From: an uncultured Pelagimonas sp.
GTDB lineage: Bacteria; Pseudomonadota; Alphaproteobacteria; Rhodobacterales; Rhodobacteraceae
Reading direction: 5' to 3'
Assembly: GCF_947498515.1 (NCBI RefSeq)
Contig: NZ_CANMKO010000003.1
Coordinates: 310,001 to 374,000, forward strand
Length of the DNA: 64,000 nucleotides
Shown here in pieces: positions 1 to 8,834 of this stretch (positions are counted from its first letter, which is position 1; every line of letters begins with the position of its first letter). The translations under genes were made by a program, and so were the position numbers. The notes under the pieces are model-generated. The model saw only the letters and a list, made by a program, of their open reading frames with translations. It did not search any database and was not told the origin of the DNA.

Positions 1-1199
1 CTCGCACCTCCCGAACGGTTGAACACGCCGAAACCGTCGGTTCCGTTAGGCCCAGAAAACTGGCCCAACTGCAACGCAGAAAGAATGGCCGTCCGATCAG
101 CACTTAGGCCATTAAAATCAAACGCTTCAAAACCGGTCAGGGAGATGTCGGTGAAATCAAGTAATGTACCACCTACAGTAATTATCAGGTCACTGGTTCC
201 GGTATCATTTGTACCGGCATCCCATTGCGCTCCGGCTGTAATCCCGGCCGCTGAGTTGACCTGAAAAATATCTCTGCCCGCGCCGCCCATGATCGTATCG
301 ATCCCGCCGCCCAAGACGACACTATCGCCACCGTCACCAAGATCGATGAAATCGTTCCCGTTTCCGCTGAAAACCGTGTCATTATCCGCACCCGCAAAGA
401 CAGTATTGTTGCCGGTGCCCGTGGTAATGATATCGTTCCCGTCGCCACCATGGATCGTGTCGTTGTCCGCACCCCCATTCAGCGTGTCGTTGCCACCGTT
501 GCCGATGATGTAATCATTGCCGGCCTCGCCTAGGATGCTGTCCGCTGATTGCAAGGCGGTGTTTGTATTTGAGTGTCCTGTGACGGATACCGTCATCAGA
601 TATGTGGACCCCGCACTGACGACAACGTCATTGAATTGCTCAACCCGCAGATAAACCGTCTGTGCTGATCCAGTGTTGTTGGTCCAGGTCAGTAGGGAAT
701 CTCGACCAAGAGTGGCATTTTCGCTGCCGAACCCATCGTTCGGTACGTTGGAATCATCATCACTGTCAGCCAATTGTCCGCCCGAGGCATCAACAAGTTT
801 CAGCTCGGAATCAAAGCTCGGTCCACCGACAGAGCCTTCGGCAAAATCAATATCGGCGATCAGCGTTTCGCCGGCTCCGACCGTCACTTCGAAAAAGTCG
901 AACTGGCCAGATCCTTGGCCCAAAACCGTCGCGTAGGGGACTGTATCATCCGCAAGCAAAGGGTTCTGCTGGGTTGACCAACTCGAGGGGGCATCAATCG
1001 ACAAGGCCGTCCCGATCGTATTGTTGCCGGCGACCATGTCCGAAAACAAGATGTCGCTGTCACCTATGATCAGATCATTGCCACCGCCGCCCGATATCGT
1101 ATCGGTCGTTGAGACACTAGCCTCTTCTGCAATGATAATATCGGCGTCTGCTGTACCTGTGGCTGAAGTGACGCTCGTGGTAAGAATGATATTCGCCAT
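1..1199 (-). CDS. RTX-type calcium-binding secreted protein (N-terminal part, runs off window)
   Basis: The frame opens at the ATG complementary to 1199-1197 and stays open to base 1, giving about 399 visible residues; the C-terminus lies outside the window. The N-terminus starts MANIILTTSV and soon has a GGGGNDLIIGDSD element. A middle section (about residues 60-190) with the motifs NPLLADDTVPYATVLGQGSG and QFDFFEVTVGAGE resembles bacterial pre-peptidase C-terminal (PPC-like) beta-sandwich domains. From about 215 to 310 come tandem glycine/aspartate nonapeptides of the GGxGxDxhx type (GNGGNDTLNGGADNDTIHGG and following), which bind calcium and fold as a beta-roll in type I-secreted proteins. 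There is no Sec signal peptide, as expected for that route. No secretion genes are visible in the window. The family is clear; substrate or role is unknown. Confidence 0.82.
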   Translation of the reverse strand, partial: MANIILTTSVTSATGTADADIIIAEEASVSTTDTISGGGGNDLIIGDSDILFSDMVAGNNTIGTALSIDAPSSWSTQQNPLLADDTVPYATVLGQGSGQFDFFEVTVGAGETLIADIDFAEGSVGGPSFDSELKLVDASGGQLADSDDDSNVPNDGFGSENATLGRDSLLTWTNNTGSAQTVYLRVEQFNDVVVSAGSTYLMTVSVTGHSNTNTALQSADSILGEAGNDYIIGNGGNDTLNGGADNDTIHGGDGNDIITTGTGNNTVFAGADNDTVFSGNGNDFIDLGDGGDSVVLGGGIDTIMGGAGRDIFQVNSAAGITAGAQWDAGTNDTGTSDLIITVGGTLLDFTDISLTGFEAFDFNGLSADRTAILSALQLGQFSGPNGTDGFGVFNRSGGA

Positions 1200-1753
1200 G
1201 ATTTACTCTCAATCAATGTTTCAGCGCGTGCGCGCACAGGTCAGGTTCAAAGTGATTGTCAACGACAAAAAAATCTAGACGGCATCCGCATCAAAAAATC
1301 AGGGCAGAACGCTTTAAGGTGTTGGCGCAAATCAAAGCAGAGAAACCAAGGTTTGCCAACGAAAACGCGACATAACTGTTGGTTGCCTCGGGGATAGACC
1401 GTCACTTTGCAATCCAAAGAAGTGCGCACCTCCGCACCCCGCAACCCATGGCTGCGTCAGACTTTCATATCAAAATGCGCAACGCCCTATTGGCCAAGGG
1501 CTGCGGAACAGTCAGGCACATATACACGCGGACGGCTTTTCTGATCAAAGCCCCTGGCGCGGCGGCCGCAACAAACGCAAAGCGTTTTCCAAGGATCCAT
1601 CGTAGCATATTTAAGGGCAAGTTTTCTTGCGAATGTCGGCACTTTCGCAACCGCCGCTACGATTGCACGTCCGCAGCTAACGGCAACTCTCCGCCCGTTC
1701 TGCAGTTATGCATTGCACAGTAGTAACTCTGCCCGACAGTTGCGTTGATGCAT
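1200..1753. other. intergenic stretch without a recognised gene
   Basis: This 554-base gap lies upstream of the minus-strand RTX gene and downstream of the minus-strand mtfA-like gene. Short open frames occur on both strands but none has a convincing ribosome-binding site or recognisable product. It presumably holds the RTX promoter; I could not pick out a reliable -35/-10 pair. Confidence 0.5.
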
Positions 1754-2560
1754 TCACCACGTCACTGGATCTAGCTGGAATAGCATAGACAACTGTTCGT
1801 AGACATCCGGCTCTTCGCGCATGAGGGAGGCAGGCTTTTCAAAGAAAACCTCGACGGATACGGCGAAAAATTCTTCGTAGCCTTCTGCGCCATAGGCATC
1901 GATCACGGTTGGATGCCCCTTTTGAACAAGCTGAACATGCTTTTTATAGGCCGCTTCGAACACGCGCGCCCAATCCGAAAATTTTTGCGATGGGCCAAGA
2001 TTAGGCACCCCGTCAGTGCGGCCGCTCAAGTCGTCGATCTGGTGGGCGAACTCATGGAAAACGACGTTGTGACCATCCGTGTCATTTGCCGCTCCTTGTT
2101 GGGAATGGGACCAGGACAAGATGACAGGACCGTGCGACCAGCTTTCCCCCGTACGAACGATTTCGCGTTCGATCACGACATAGCCATTATGCTGTGTTTG
2201 CTTAGATTTGAACGCACTGGGGTAGACCAGAACGGTCGTCAGATTGTCGTACCAAGTGTCGGTGTTCACGACCAAGAGGCAGGCTTGGGCGGCAATGGAA
2301 ACTCTCATTTCCTCAGTAATTTCTAGCTCGTTACACCCTGTGAATTGCACTTGGTCCAAAAACCGGTTGATCTTACCTTCCAGTTTTGAACGTAGGTCCA
2401 TCGGTAACTTGGACGCAATCGGGACCTGTTTTTCAATGATCATGCGTTGATCTTCGGACATGGGTTTTGAAAGAAGGCGTTGCAGGTGCCGGCGGTTTGA
2501 CCAGTGTTTCGCCATCCAGGCAAATGCGCCCATGGCCAATACAATAAAGAAGACTGTCAT
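1754..2560 (-). CDS. mtfA: MtfA-like zinc-dependent peptidase (M90 family)
   Basis: The 268-residue product begins with a single hydrophobic segment (about residues 2-15), so it is probably anchored in the membrane. It carries the metallopeptidase motif HEFAH at residues 169-173; a downstream acidic stretch (YEEFFAVSVEVFFEKP, about 225-240) would supply the third zinc ligand. Length and motif match MtfA, which in E. coli binds the Mlc repressor and influences glucose phosphotransferase control. Whether that role applies here is unknown, because no PTS or Mlc gene is in the window. The start is supported by a GGGGAGAGG sequence about ten bases upstream. It stands alone, between the RTX gene and the divergent copper/cytochrome module. 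Confidence 0.88.
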   Translation of the reverse strand: MTVFFIVLAMGAFAWMAKHWSNRRHLQRLLSKPMSEDQRMIIEKQVPIASKLPMDLRSKLEGKINRFLDQVQFTGCNELEITEEMRVSIAAQACLLVVNTDTWYDNLTTVLVYPSAFKSKQTQHNGYVVIEREIVRTGESWSHGPVILSWSHSQQGAANDTDGHNVVFHEFAHQIDDLSGRTDGVPNLGPSQKFSDWARVFEAAYKKHVQLVQKGHPTVIDAYGAEGYEEFFAVSVEVFFEKPASLMREEPDVYEQLSMLFQLDPVTW

Positions 2561-2903
2561 CCGTGCGAACCTCTCCCCATATGAAGCGACCGCATGAATA
2601 CGTTAAAATGAGTGGGGACAAAACCATTTACGGCAAACCTGTCTGGCGCAACTTGTCTGATCACATAGCTTTTCAACTTTTTTTTGACATTCGTATCGGT
2701 TGTAAAAGGGACTGCATTCAGTCCAAAGCGGGTATTATTTGCTGCTGATCAGCGTAGGTAGGACTTCTTTTGATCTTGGGACTTAGAAGCTCTTTCGCGC
2801 ATAAAAGCGCTCCCTTTGCGGCGATTTTTTCTGCGGCACCAGAACAATGTGTCATGTGACGCCTTCGCTTGCACTTAAGTGCTGGAAGGGCCAAGTTGGC
2901 ACT
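2561..2903. other. divergent intergenic region between mtfA and the cytochrome module
   Basis: These 343 bases separate the minus-strand peptidase from the plus-strand copper/cytochrome genes and must hold promoters for both. A TTTTTTTGACA string near 2680 could be a -35 element for the plus direction, but I could not find a matching -10 at proper spacing. No gene is seen. Confidence 0.4.
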
Positions 2904-3236
2904 ATGCGGTTCATTGGAAAGATAGCTTGGCTCTTGGCCGTCGTGTCGACACTCCTCTTCGGAGCGTTCGCCATGGCTCCACTTCATGCCAAAGGATCGG
3001 TAAATGCGGCGGAGCATTCAATGCCGTGCCCGCCCCCATGCGCTGAACATGGCGATACAACTGATCACGCCGATGGGGCGACTTGTCAGCTTTGTTTGTC
3101 CTGTGTCTCGCTACGATACGGCTGTCACACGGGTGATTTCCAACCCGTTGTTGCGAATCTTGATGCGCCGATTCCCAATACACCATTGGTTTATGACCAC
3201 TTGACCGGATTTGATCCTCCGCCGCCTCGTTTGTGA
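2904..3236 (+). CDS. small secreted Cys/His-rich protein (DUF2946-like)
   Basis: The 110-residue product starts MRFIGKIAWLLAVVS, a typical signal peptide or single anchor, followed by a metal-ligand-rich segment (EHSMPCPPPCAEHGDTTDHA, then CQLCLSC) and a C-terminus ending in PPPPRL. Small exported proteins with a His/Asp-rich middle, a CxxC-type motif and a proline-rich end are often filed under DUF2946 and found beside copper genes. I chose this ATG rather than the one at 2847 because it starts directly on the signal peptide and has GGAAGGG upstream. It is followed 54 bases later by a cytochrome c gene, so a role in periplasmic metal binding is a reasonable inference but unproven. Confidence 0.6.
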   Translation: MRFIGKIAWLLAVVSTLLFGAFAMAPLHAKGSVNAAEHSMPCPPPCAEHGDTTDHADGATCQLCLSCVSLRYGCHTGDFQPVVANLDAPIPNTPLVYDHLTGFDPPPPRL

Positions 3237-3290
3237 GAATGAGCGCCCTTTACTGGGCAATCGTTCTTATTAAACTTGAGGAAAAAAAAC

Positions 3291-3722
3291 ATGATCAAAA
3301 CCGTTTTGACTGTCGGTGCGCTTGCCGTTGCCGGGTTCGGTGCTTGGATGATACTTGCGCCGGGATCAAAATCACCAGACCAAGTCAGTACCGATAAGGG
3401 CGCGCCGCTTGCTGTCGTCACTGTCCCAGACAGGTTGTCGCCCGAGGCGACGATGGGAAAGAAGGCCTTTGAAACCGTTTGCGTGGATTGTCATGGTGAC
3501 AATGGCAGCGGACGCAATGGCATGGGGCCGCCGCTGGTTCACAAAATCTATGAACCGTCGCATCATGGCGATGAATCCTTTCAGCGGGCTGTTGCGTTGG
3601 GCGTGCGGGCGCATCATTGGCGCTTTGGCGATATGGCTCCGGTTGATGGGTTTACCCGCGCGGATGTTAAAACCATCATCACCTATTTGCGCGAATTGCA
3701 ACGTGCCAATGGCATTCACTGA
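3291..3722 (+). CDS. exported class I cytochrome c
   Basis: The 143-residue protein has an N-terminal hydrophobic anchor (MIKTVLTVGALAVAGFG), then a single haem-attachment site CVDCH at residues 64-68 followed by GDNGSGRNGMGPP. A likely axial methionine lies in the C-terminal half (WRFGDMAP). The start codon follows GAGG at about nine bases. This is a mono-haem periplasmic electron carrier; the neighbours (cytochrome c', multicopper oxidase) suggest it passes electrons in a copper- or oxygen-linked oxidation, but the partner is not determinable from sequence. It lies 15 bases ahead of the cytochrome c' gene and clearly in the same operon. Confidence 0.88.
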   Translation: MIKTVLTVGALAVAGFGAWMILAPGSKSPDQVSTDKGAPLAVVTVPDRLSPEATMGKKAFETVCVDCHGDNGSGRNGMGPPLVHKIYEPSHHGDESFQRAVALGVRAHHWRFGDMAPVDGFTRADVKTIITYLRELQRANGIH

Positions 3723-3737
3723 TCCGGGGGAACCACA

Positions 3738-4184
3738 ATGCAAAAAGCAAAGAAACGAATTGCCGTATTCTTGGTCGCGGCTTGTCTTGGCACGGTCGCC
3801 CTTGCGCATGGCGGGGTTAAAAATGCGGCCGTGATGGCGCGGATGGAGGCGATGAAATCGATCGGCGATGCGATGAAGGTCATGGGCAGTATGGCCAAGG
3901 GCAAAACCGAGTTTGACGCAGCAACCGCACGGGCGGCGGCGGCTGATGTCGCTCGGTTTGCGGCGCAAACCTCGGCTTTGTTCAAAGCGCCTGAAGATGA
4001 TCCAAAAACCGAAGCGCTGCCCGCGATCTGGGAACGTTTTGAGGATTTCACCACTAAGGCGCAAGAAACTGAAGCCCTAGCTCGTAGATTGGCGCTAAGC
4101 TTAGCAACCAAGGCTGATCTGGGCACCGGTCTGACGCAACTTGGGGCGTCTTGCAAAGCCTGCCACAAGGAGTATCGCAAATGA
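3738..4184 (+). CDS. cytochrome c' (class II c-type cytochrome)
   Basis: The product has 148 residues with a cleavable signal peptide (about 1-23, ending near LAHGG), a mostly helical alanine-rich body and a C-terminal haem site CKACHKEYRK at residues 139-148. A C-terminal CxxCH near the end of a four-helix bundle is the hallmark of cytochrome c'. Family members bind NO or CO at a five-coordinate haem and help in NO tolerance or electron transfer. Its stop overlaps the start of the multicopper oxidase (ATGA at 4181-4184), indicating translational coupling. Confidence 0.9.
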   Translation: MQKAKKRIAVFLVAACLGTVALAHGGVKNAAVMARMEAMKSIGDAMKVMGSMAKGKTEFDAATARAAAADVARFAAQTSALFKAPEDDPKTEALPAIWERFEDFTTKAQETEALARRLALSLATKADLGTGLTQLGASCKACHKEYRK

Positions 4185-5485
4185 GCAATCTCACGTTGAC
4201 CCGCCGATCGGTGTTGGTTTCTGGGGCCGCGGCCTTGATCTTGCCACGTGTCGCTTTGGCTGCGCCCACCGTCTTGCGGGCCGAGCCGGTGGTGGCGCAA
4301 ATCCTGCCAAAAGGCGATGGCAAAACGGCGATGCTGGGCTTGAACGGCACAACTCCGGGGCCCGAGTTGCGGTTAAAGCAAGGGGAGCGGTTGGAGGTTC
4401 GGTTTGAGAACCACATCGGCTCTGACAGCGCGTTGCATTGGCACGGCATCCGCATAGATAATGCCATGGACGGCGTCCCGGGCATGACCCAAGATCCGGT
4501 TCCTGATGGCGGGCACTTTGACTATTCCTTTGTGGCTCCGGACGCTGGAACCTTTTGGTATCACTCGCATAGCCGGTCGTGGGAACAGGTCGAACAGGGG
4601 CTATATGGCCCGCTAATCGTAGAGGAAGCCGCGCCGCCAAAGGTTGATCACGATGTGACTGTGGTGATCGATGATTGGCGGTTGCAAGAAGACGGCACCC
4701 TGATGGGTGGCTTTGGCAATCGCCATGATTTTGCCCATGCCGGCCGAATGGGGAACTTTGCCCGCGCCGTGCCGTCGCGCAACAAGGTGCGCCGGGGGGA
4801 TCGGCTGCGCTTGCGTTTGATCAACACCGCAACGGCACGAGTCTTTCCTGTGATTATCTCAGGTGGGGCTGGTAAAATCGTTGCCTTAGACGGCATGCCT
4901 TTGGCCTCGCCACGCGACATCAAAGAGATCGTTTTGGCCCCGGCGCAGCGCATGGATTTAATCGTCGATGTCACCGACGCTTTGCGATTTGATTTCCCAA
5001 CCCGAGAGGAACCTTATGAGCTCGGGCGCATCGAGGTCGAGGGCGAAAACCCCAATCCAATCGGTGGTGATATTCTAGCCTTGCCAGCAGCCAATGTAGC
5101 CGCTCCCGACACTCCGGTTCACGATTTGACGCTGACCATGCAGGGCGGTGCCATGGGTGGTCGTCATACTGGCGATGATATTTGGGCCTTGAACGGGCAT
5201 TCGGGCCTGCCCGATACACCCTTTGCATCTTTCAAACGCGGAGAGACGGCGCGTATTCGACTGACCAATGACACCGCTTTCCCACATGGCATGCACTTGC
5301 ACGGGCATCACTTCTTTGAAGAGACCGAAGGAACACTCGGTGATCTGCGTGACACCACCTTACTAAACCGTAACGAGACCCGCGACATCCTTTGCGTCTT
5401 TGACAATCCCGGCAAGTGGTTGTTGCATTGCCACATGCTGGAACATCAGGCGTCGGGCATGAAAACATGGGTGGAAGTGGTATGA
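4181..5485 (+). CDS. Tat-exported multicopper oxidase
   Basis: The 434-residue enzyme starts with a twin-arginine signal (LTRRSVLVSGAAAL). All four copper-binding blocks of three-domain multicopper oxidases are intact: HWHGIR and WYHSHS in domain 1, HGMHLHGHHF and HCHMLEHQASGM in domain 3. The last contains the type 1 copper Cys-His ligands and the axial Met. Such CumA/CopA-like oxidases act in the periplasm, oxidising Cu(I), Mn(II) or phenolics while reducing oxygen to water. I chose the ATG that overlaps the cytochrome c' stop because it begins directly at the Tat signal. The stop codon overlaps the ATG of the decayed cytochrome gene that follows. Confidence 0.92.
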   Translation: MSNLTLTRRSVLVSGAAALILPRVALAAPTVLRAEPVVAQILPKGDGKTAMLGLNGTTPGPELRLKQGERLEVRFENHIGSDSALHWHGIRIDNAMDGVPGMTQDPVPDGGHFDYSFVAPDAGTFWYHSHSRSWEQVEQGLYGPLIVEEAAPPKVDHDVTVVIDDWRLQEDGTLMGGFGNRHDFAHAGRMGNFARAVPSRNKVRRGDRLRLRLINTATARVFPVIISGGAGKIVALDGMPLASPRDIKEIVLAPAQRMDLIVDVTDALRFDFPTREEPYELGRIEVEGENPNPIGGDILALPAANVAAPDTPVHDLTLTMQGGAMGGRHTGDDIWALNGHSGLPDTPFASFKRGETARIRLTNDTAFPHGMHLHGHHFFEETEGTLGDLRDTTLLNRNETRDILCVFDNPGKWLLHCHMLEHQASGMKTWVEVV

Positions 5486-5817
5486 TGCATGTCGTGTCCG
5501 CGGCGATGGTACTGGGATTGCCAGCACAAGCCGAGGCATGAGTTGGAGGGCAAGATTTCGCCGCTGGAGGGGCCCTCTATGCAATACACTATGCGTCGTG
5601 CCATGGAAGCGATCTCTAAGGGCAACCCGATCTGCGTGTGGCAGCGGAGAACGGTGTTCTTCCTGCCGTTCCGCATGATGAAACCGGCCATACGTGGCAC
5701 CATTCCAATGTGCATTTGTGTGACTATACCAAAATGGGGGGCCAAGAGGCGCTCTTTCAGTTGGGTGTGACCGGCTAAACCGGCAGCATTCCTCACTTTT
5801 GCGAAACACTATCCTAG
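5482..5817 (+). pseudogene. decayed cytochrome c gene at the end of the copper module
   Basis: The frame starting at the ATG overlapping the oxidase stop encodes a signal peptide (MMHVVSAAMVLGLPAQAEA) and then a recognisable exported cytochrome c: GGALYAIHYASCHGSDL, PHDETGHTWHHSNVHL, DYTKMGGQEALFQLGV. The same frame is interrupted by TGA at 5539, TAA at 5617, TAA at 5776 and TAG at 5815, with no frameshift needed to follow the homology. The haem motif has become YASCH: the first cysteine codon is TAT (5590-5592), one transition from TGT. Related intact proteins typically follow such oxidases. Substitution-only decay in one frame suggests recent loss of function. Confidence 0.82.
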
Positions 5818-6085
5818 GTCGCAACCGGCTCCGATTGTGCAATCCATGCGGCGCAAATGGCGAACTTCTCCGCGCCGCAACCGCCCAAGACCTCCTAAAC
5901 CGGACCTCGATCTCTCCCGTGCCCAATGCAACAGATGCCTCACGGCGAACCGTTGGCGGTAGAGAAACGAATCCAGACCTTTTGATTGCACAAGGTGGGC
6001 CATGTTTCGAGCCACACGGTCATAGGAGAGGAACAAGCTTGTCGCGTCGATCCCGACAGTTGACTGTTCATTCATTTGGCATTGG
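5818..6085. other. non-coding remnant between the decayed cytochrome and the serine hydrolase
   Basis: About 270 bases lie between the last clear cytochrome homology and the stop of the minus-strand hydrolase gene. A minus-strand open stretch here (containing DRVARNMAHLVQSK) looks protein-like but I cannot assign it; it may be a gene fragment. No RNA gene or terminator with a T-run is evident. Confidence 0.35.
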
Positions 6086-7426
6086 CTATCGTTCCAAAAG
6101 GAACTCTGCCACTGCCTGATAGGCTGGAAGCGAGGTTGGGTCGATGAAACCGTTTTGTGCCTGCGGGAATGAGGCCAGTCGCACAAGCACCATTTCGGCT
6201 TTAGGATCAATATAAATAGTTTGACCATGAACTCCTCGTGCTGCGTAGGCACCATGGTCATTGTGGAGCACCCACCACTGACTGGTGTAGCTTCCGGCAC
6301 CAAAAGTGGGGAAGCCGTCACCAAACTTGGATCGGTCGCCACCCGCGCGGATCTTCTCGACAACTTCCGCTGGGAACAGGCGCTGCCCGTTCAGCACTCC
6401 TTCGTTCAGCATTAGTTGACCGAGTCTCCCAAGATCGCGAAGACCGGCGGTTATCCCACCGCCCGCGAACGGCACCCCTTTTCCGTCGACAGTCTGGTAG
6501 GCATCCTGTTCGACACCCATCCGGCGCCACAAGCGCTCTGACACAAGTTCAGTCACCGACTTTCCTGACACGCGGCTGATGATCCAGCCCAGCATGTCGG
6601 AGTTGATTGTCTTGTAGTGGAACTCATCACCGTGGCGACCCTCGGGTGCAACCTGCTGCAAGTACTCCCAGTAACCGTCTGGGCCGATGTAGCCTTCGGG
6701 CTTAGGAAGCGGGCTGGCCGCTGCGGAATAAAGCCATATGTCTGCATTAGGATCGGAGTAGTCCTCGGAAAACGTCACACCCGTGGTCATATCCATTACC
6801 TGACGCACAGTGGCTGTGGCAAAGGCGCTATCAGCGATCTCGGGAATGACGTCGCCCACCAGAGCCGCATCATCAAGAGCGCCTTCCACCACCAGGATCT
6901 CAGCGAGAAGCCCGGTGATGGACTTGGTCATCGACATGATCGCGTGCTTGCCGTCCTCCTCAAGGCAGCCGAAGTAACGTTCGTAGACAACCACACCCTT
7001 GTGGATGATCAAAATCCCGTCCGTGTAGTTGGCGTGAAGCGACTGTTCCCAGGTCATCTCCTTGTCTTTGTTCTGCGGAGTGAAAGTAACCGCGTCTATT
7101 TGTTTCTGAAGCTCAGCGAAATCTGGCGGAGACGGGTAGTTTAGCTGCACCGGTACACCAAGGCCGCGACTAATCTCTTCAGTCGGCAGGAATTCCCGTA
7201 AGTGGCAGACCGACCAGCGCAGCCGCGGGAAGCTGAAATAGACACTGTCGGGTTGCGTGATGATCTTGTCGGTCTCTGGTGGAAAACCTTGCATCCAGCC
7301 CATAACATTTGGGTCTGTTTCTTGTGCAGAGAGTGGCGCGGATTGCGCTCCCGCGCTCGTCGACACTCCAACTGCGGTAATAACCCCTGCGGCAATTGCA
7401 AAGAATTCAGTAGTTGACGACGACAT
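6086..7426 (-). CDS. exported serine hydrolase, NylB / class C beta-lactamase family
   Basis: The 446-residue protein starts at the ATG preceded by a perfect AGGAGG (complement of 7435-7440), which decides against the upstream ATG at 7486. A signal peptide (about 1-27, ending SAGAQS) is followed by the catalytic SxxK motif SMTK at residues 165-168, with a likely tyrosine in WLYSAAAS and a GVHGQTIYID segment near the C-terminus. This is the fold of class C beta-lactamases and 6-aminohexanoate-dimer hydrolases; the overall pattern is closer to the NylB group. The real substrate (an amide or ester) is unknown. Its start overlaps the end of the upstream barrel-protein gene by 20 bases, so the two are co-transcribed. 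Confidence 0.85.
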   Translation of the reverse strand: MSSSTTEFFAIAAGVITAVGVSTSAGAQSAPLSAQETDPNVMGWMQGFPPETDKIITQPDSVYFSFPRLRWSVCHLREFLPTEEISRGLGVPVQLNYPSPPDFAELQKQIDAVTFTPQNKDKEMTWEQSLHANYTDGILIIHKGVVVYERYFGCLEEDGKHAIMSMTKSITGLLAEILVVEGALDDAALVGDVIPEIADSAFATATVRQVMDMTTGVTFSEDYSDPNADIWLYSAAASPLPKPEGYIGPDGYWEYLQQVAPEGRHGDEFHYKTINSDMLGWIISRVSGKSVTELVSERLWRRMGVEQDAYQTVDGKGVPFAGGGITAGLRDLGRLGQLMLNEGVLNGQRLFPAEVVEKIRAGGDRSKFGDGFPTFGAGSYTSQWWVLHNDHGAYAARGVHGQTIYIDPKAEMVLVRLASFPQAQNGFIDPTSLPAYQAVAEFLLER

Positions 7427-8834
7427 TGATAAAACCTCCTGTCCATGGGTCTGCGTTTTCTCCAATGACGTTATCGATCCCCGCACCTGGAAAGGAGACA
7501 GAGATTCCGGCCGTCAGAAATGTATTGGGGTTTACGATACGGTTGTATTCAAGAAACAAATCGTCGGCGAGATGCCTGTCAGTGACACCCGACACAATAT
7601 TCCCATTCACATTCACACGTGTTGCCTGCCCGAACTGGACAGGGCTGTTTAACTCGTTCGCCCGGATATGCGAATATCGAAGCGTCCAAGTGTCCTGCTG
7701 CGTCGGCTTGCCCCGAAGCGCCATTGTTAGCGAATTCACGTTAGAATTTATGAAGGTTGACGCGGACTTCGATCCGGTTGCCCAGGCGCTTGGACTACCC
7801 TGGTAATAGAGCGGATCGAACCGTTCTAGTTTCGTCGTATTCGGGTCGTCCCCGGAAAAGCTTTGGTACCCTAGGGCGAGGGCCGGCGACCACGGTAAGT
7901 CCGTGAAGGAATACTCGGTAGTCACCCGCCCGGCCCAAGCTTCCAAATCAACCCTGTTGTTCCATTGGTACGCGACTTCGCCAGTAAAGGCCCAATTCTT
8001 CAAACGACCCGCGAATGGGTTTGTCTTGCCGTATAGGCCGATGGTACGTGTCCCATCCCGAGCGCCAGTTATCACCATGGGGGCACCGATCCCACCTGGA
8101 GCGGCCTGCGGGTATGGCGAGGCGGACTTTAGCACGTCTACGTATGTGGCTCCGAAATAGCCGCCTGTCGGATTGTCATAGCGTAAATCGAACCCCGCCA
8201 ATTCGTTGTTTCCGTCTGTCGAAGGCAATTCGTTCGGAACCAGAAAGAACGCTGTTCCGGTGACATGCCCGAAGGAAAGGCGCCCGATCGCAGCTCTTTC
8301 CCAGGCCTTGCGCGGGCCAAGCTTCAATGCGCCCCGCTCGAACCCGCTGGTCGCGCCATTCGCGATCAACATGCCGGTGCCCAGGGTCAGTTCCCGTGGT
8401 CCCAGCGAAAGATCGTACGAAATTCCCGCCCCGAGATCACCACGGATGCCGAGGTAGGCTTCCTCAAGCGTCGTCGCACCAGTGTTTCCAGTATCAAAGG
8501 CATCGGTCCCCCAAGTGTAGGACGAGACCGCCGAAAGTTTGCCATAGAACACCGCTCCAGTGTTAAGTTGGTACGTGAAGCTGATCCCTGGCTTGATGTA
8601 GCCTTCCAACCAGTTTGTGTCAGGGGCAAAGCTGCTGCTGGGTGCGGTTGTCGCTGCGAGGTCCCAGAACAAGTTGCTTTCGGCCACAGCGTTCAGACCA
8701 AATTGCAGGTGCCCGCGCACCGTGAGAGCCTCTTGATCATAGATCAGCATTGGATCGCGCTCTTGGGCTGGTGCTGCCATGGCAATGCAGCTAGAGGCGA
8801 CAAAAAGGCTGAACTTGCATAAGCACGCCAACAT
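7407..8834 (-). CDS. outer-membrane beta-barrel protein, alginate-export-like porin
   Basis: The product is about 475 residues with a signal peptide (cleavage near AAPAQE) and a body of alternating polar/hydrophobic strands rich in aromatics and glycine. It contains blocks such as GHLQFGLNAVAES, TLEEAYLGIRGDLG and DLSLGPRELTLGTG and ends in an aromatic tyrosine (INVVVNY), as outer-membrane barrels do. The layout resembles the alginate-export porin family (AlgE-like). The frame also allows a GTG start at 8843; I prefer the ATG at 8834 because a GAGAAG sequence then sits at a normal distance. It precedes and overlaps the serine hydrolase, suggesting uptake of the material the hydrolase cleaves. 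Confidence 0.75.
   Translation of the reverse strand: MLACLCKFSLFVASSCIAMAAPAQERDPMLIYDQEALTVRGHLQFGLNAVAESNLFWDLAATTAPSSSFAPDTNWLEGYIKPGISFTYQLNTGAVFYGKLSAVSSYTWGTDAFDTGNTGATTLEEAYLGIRGDLGAGISYDLSLGPRELTLGTGMLIANGATSGFERGALKLGPRKAWERAAIGRLSFGHVTGTAFFLVPNELPSTDGNNELAGFDLRYDNPTGGYFGATYVDVLKSASPYPQAAPGGIGAPMVITGARDGTRTIGLYGKTNPFAGRLKNWAFTGEVAYQWNNRVDLEAWAGRVTTEYSFTDLPWSPALALGYQSFSGDDPNTTKLERFDPLYYQGSPSAWATGSKSASTFINSNVNSLTMALRGKPTQQDTWTLRYSHIRANELNSPVQFGQATRVNVNGNIVSGVTDRHLADDLFLEYNRIVNPNTFLTAGISVSFPGAGIDNVIGENADPWTGGFINVVVNY

Noticed and set aside
662-1069. Plus-strand frame opposite the RTX gene
   Set aside because: The minus-strand frame has Gly/Asp repeats and a PPC-like domain; the plus frame is its shadow.
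5809-6363. Minus-strand frame of 184 codons between the cytochrome remnant and the hydrolase
   Set aside because: It overlaps the hydrolase 3' end in another frame and has no start signal; a short part looks protein-like but could not be assigned.
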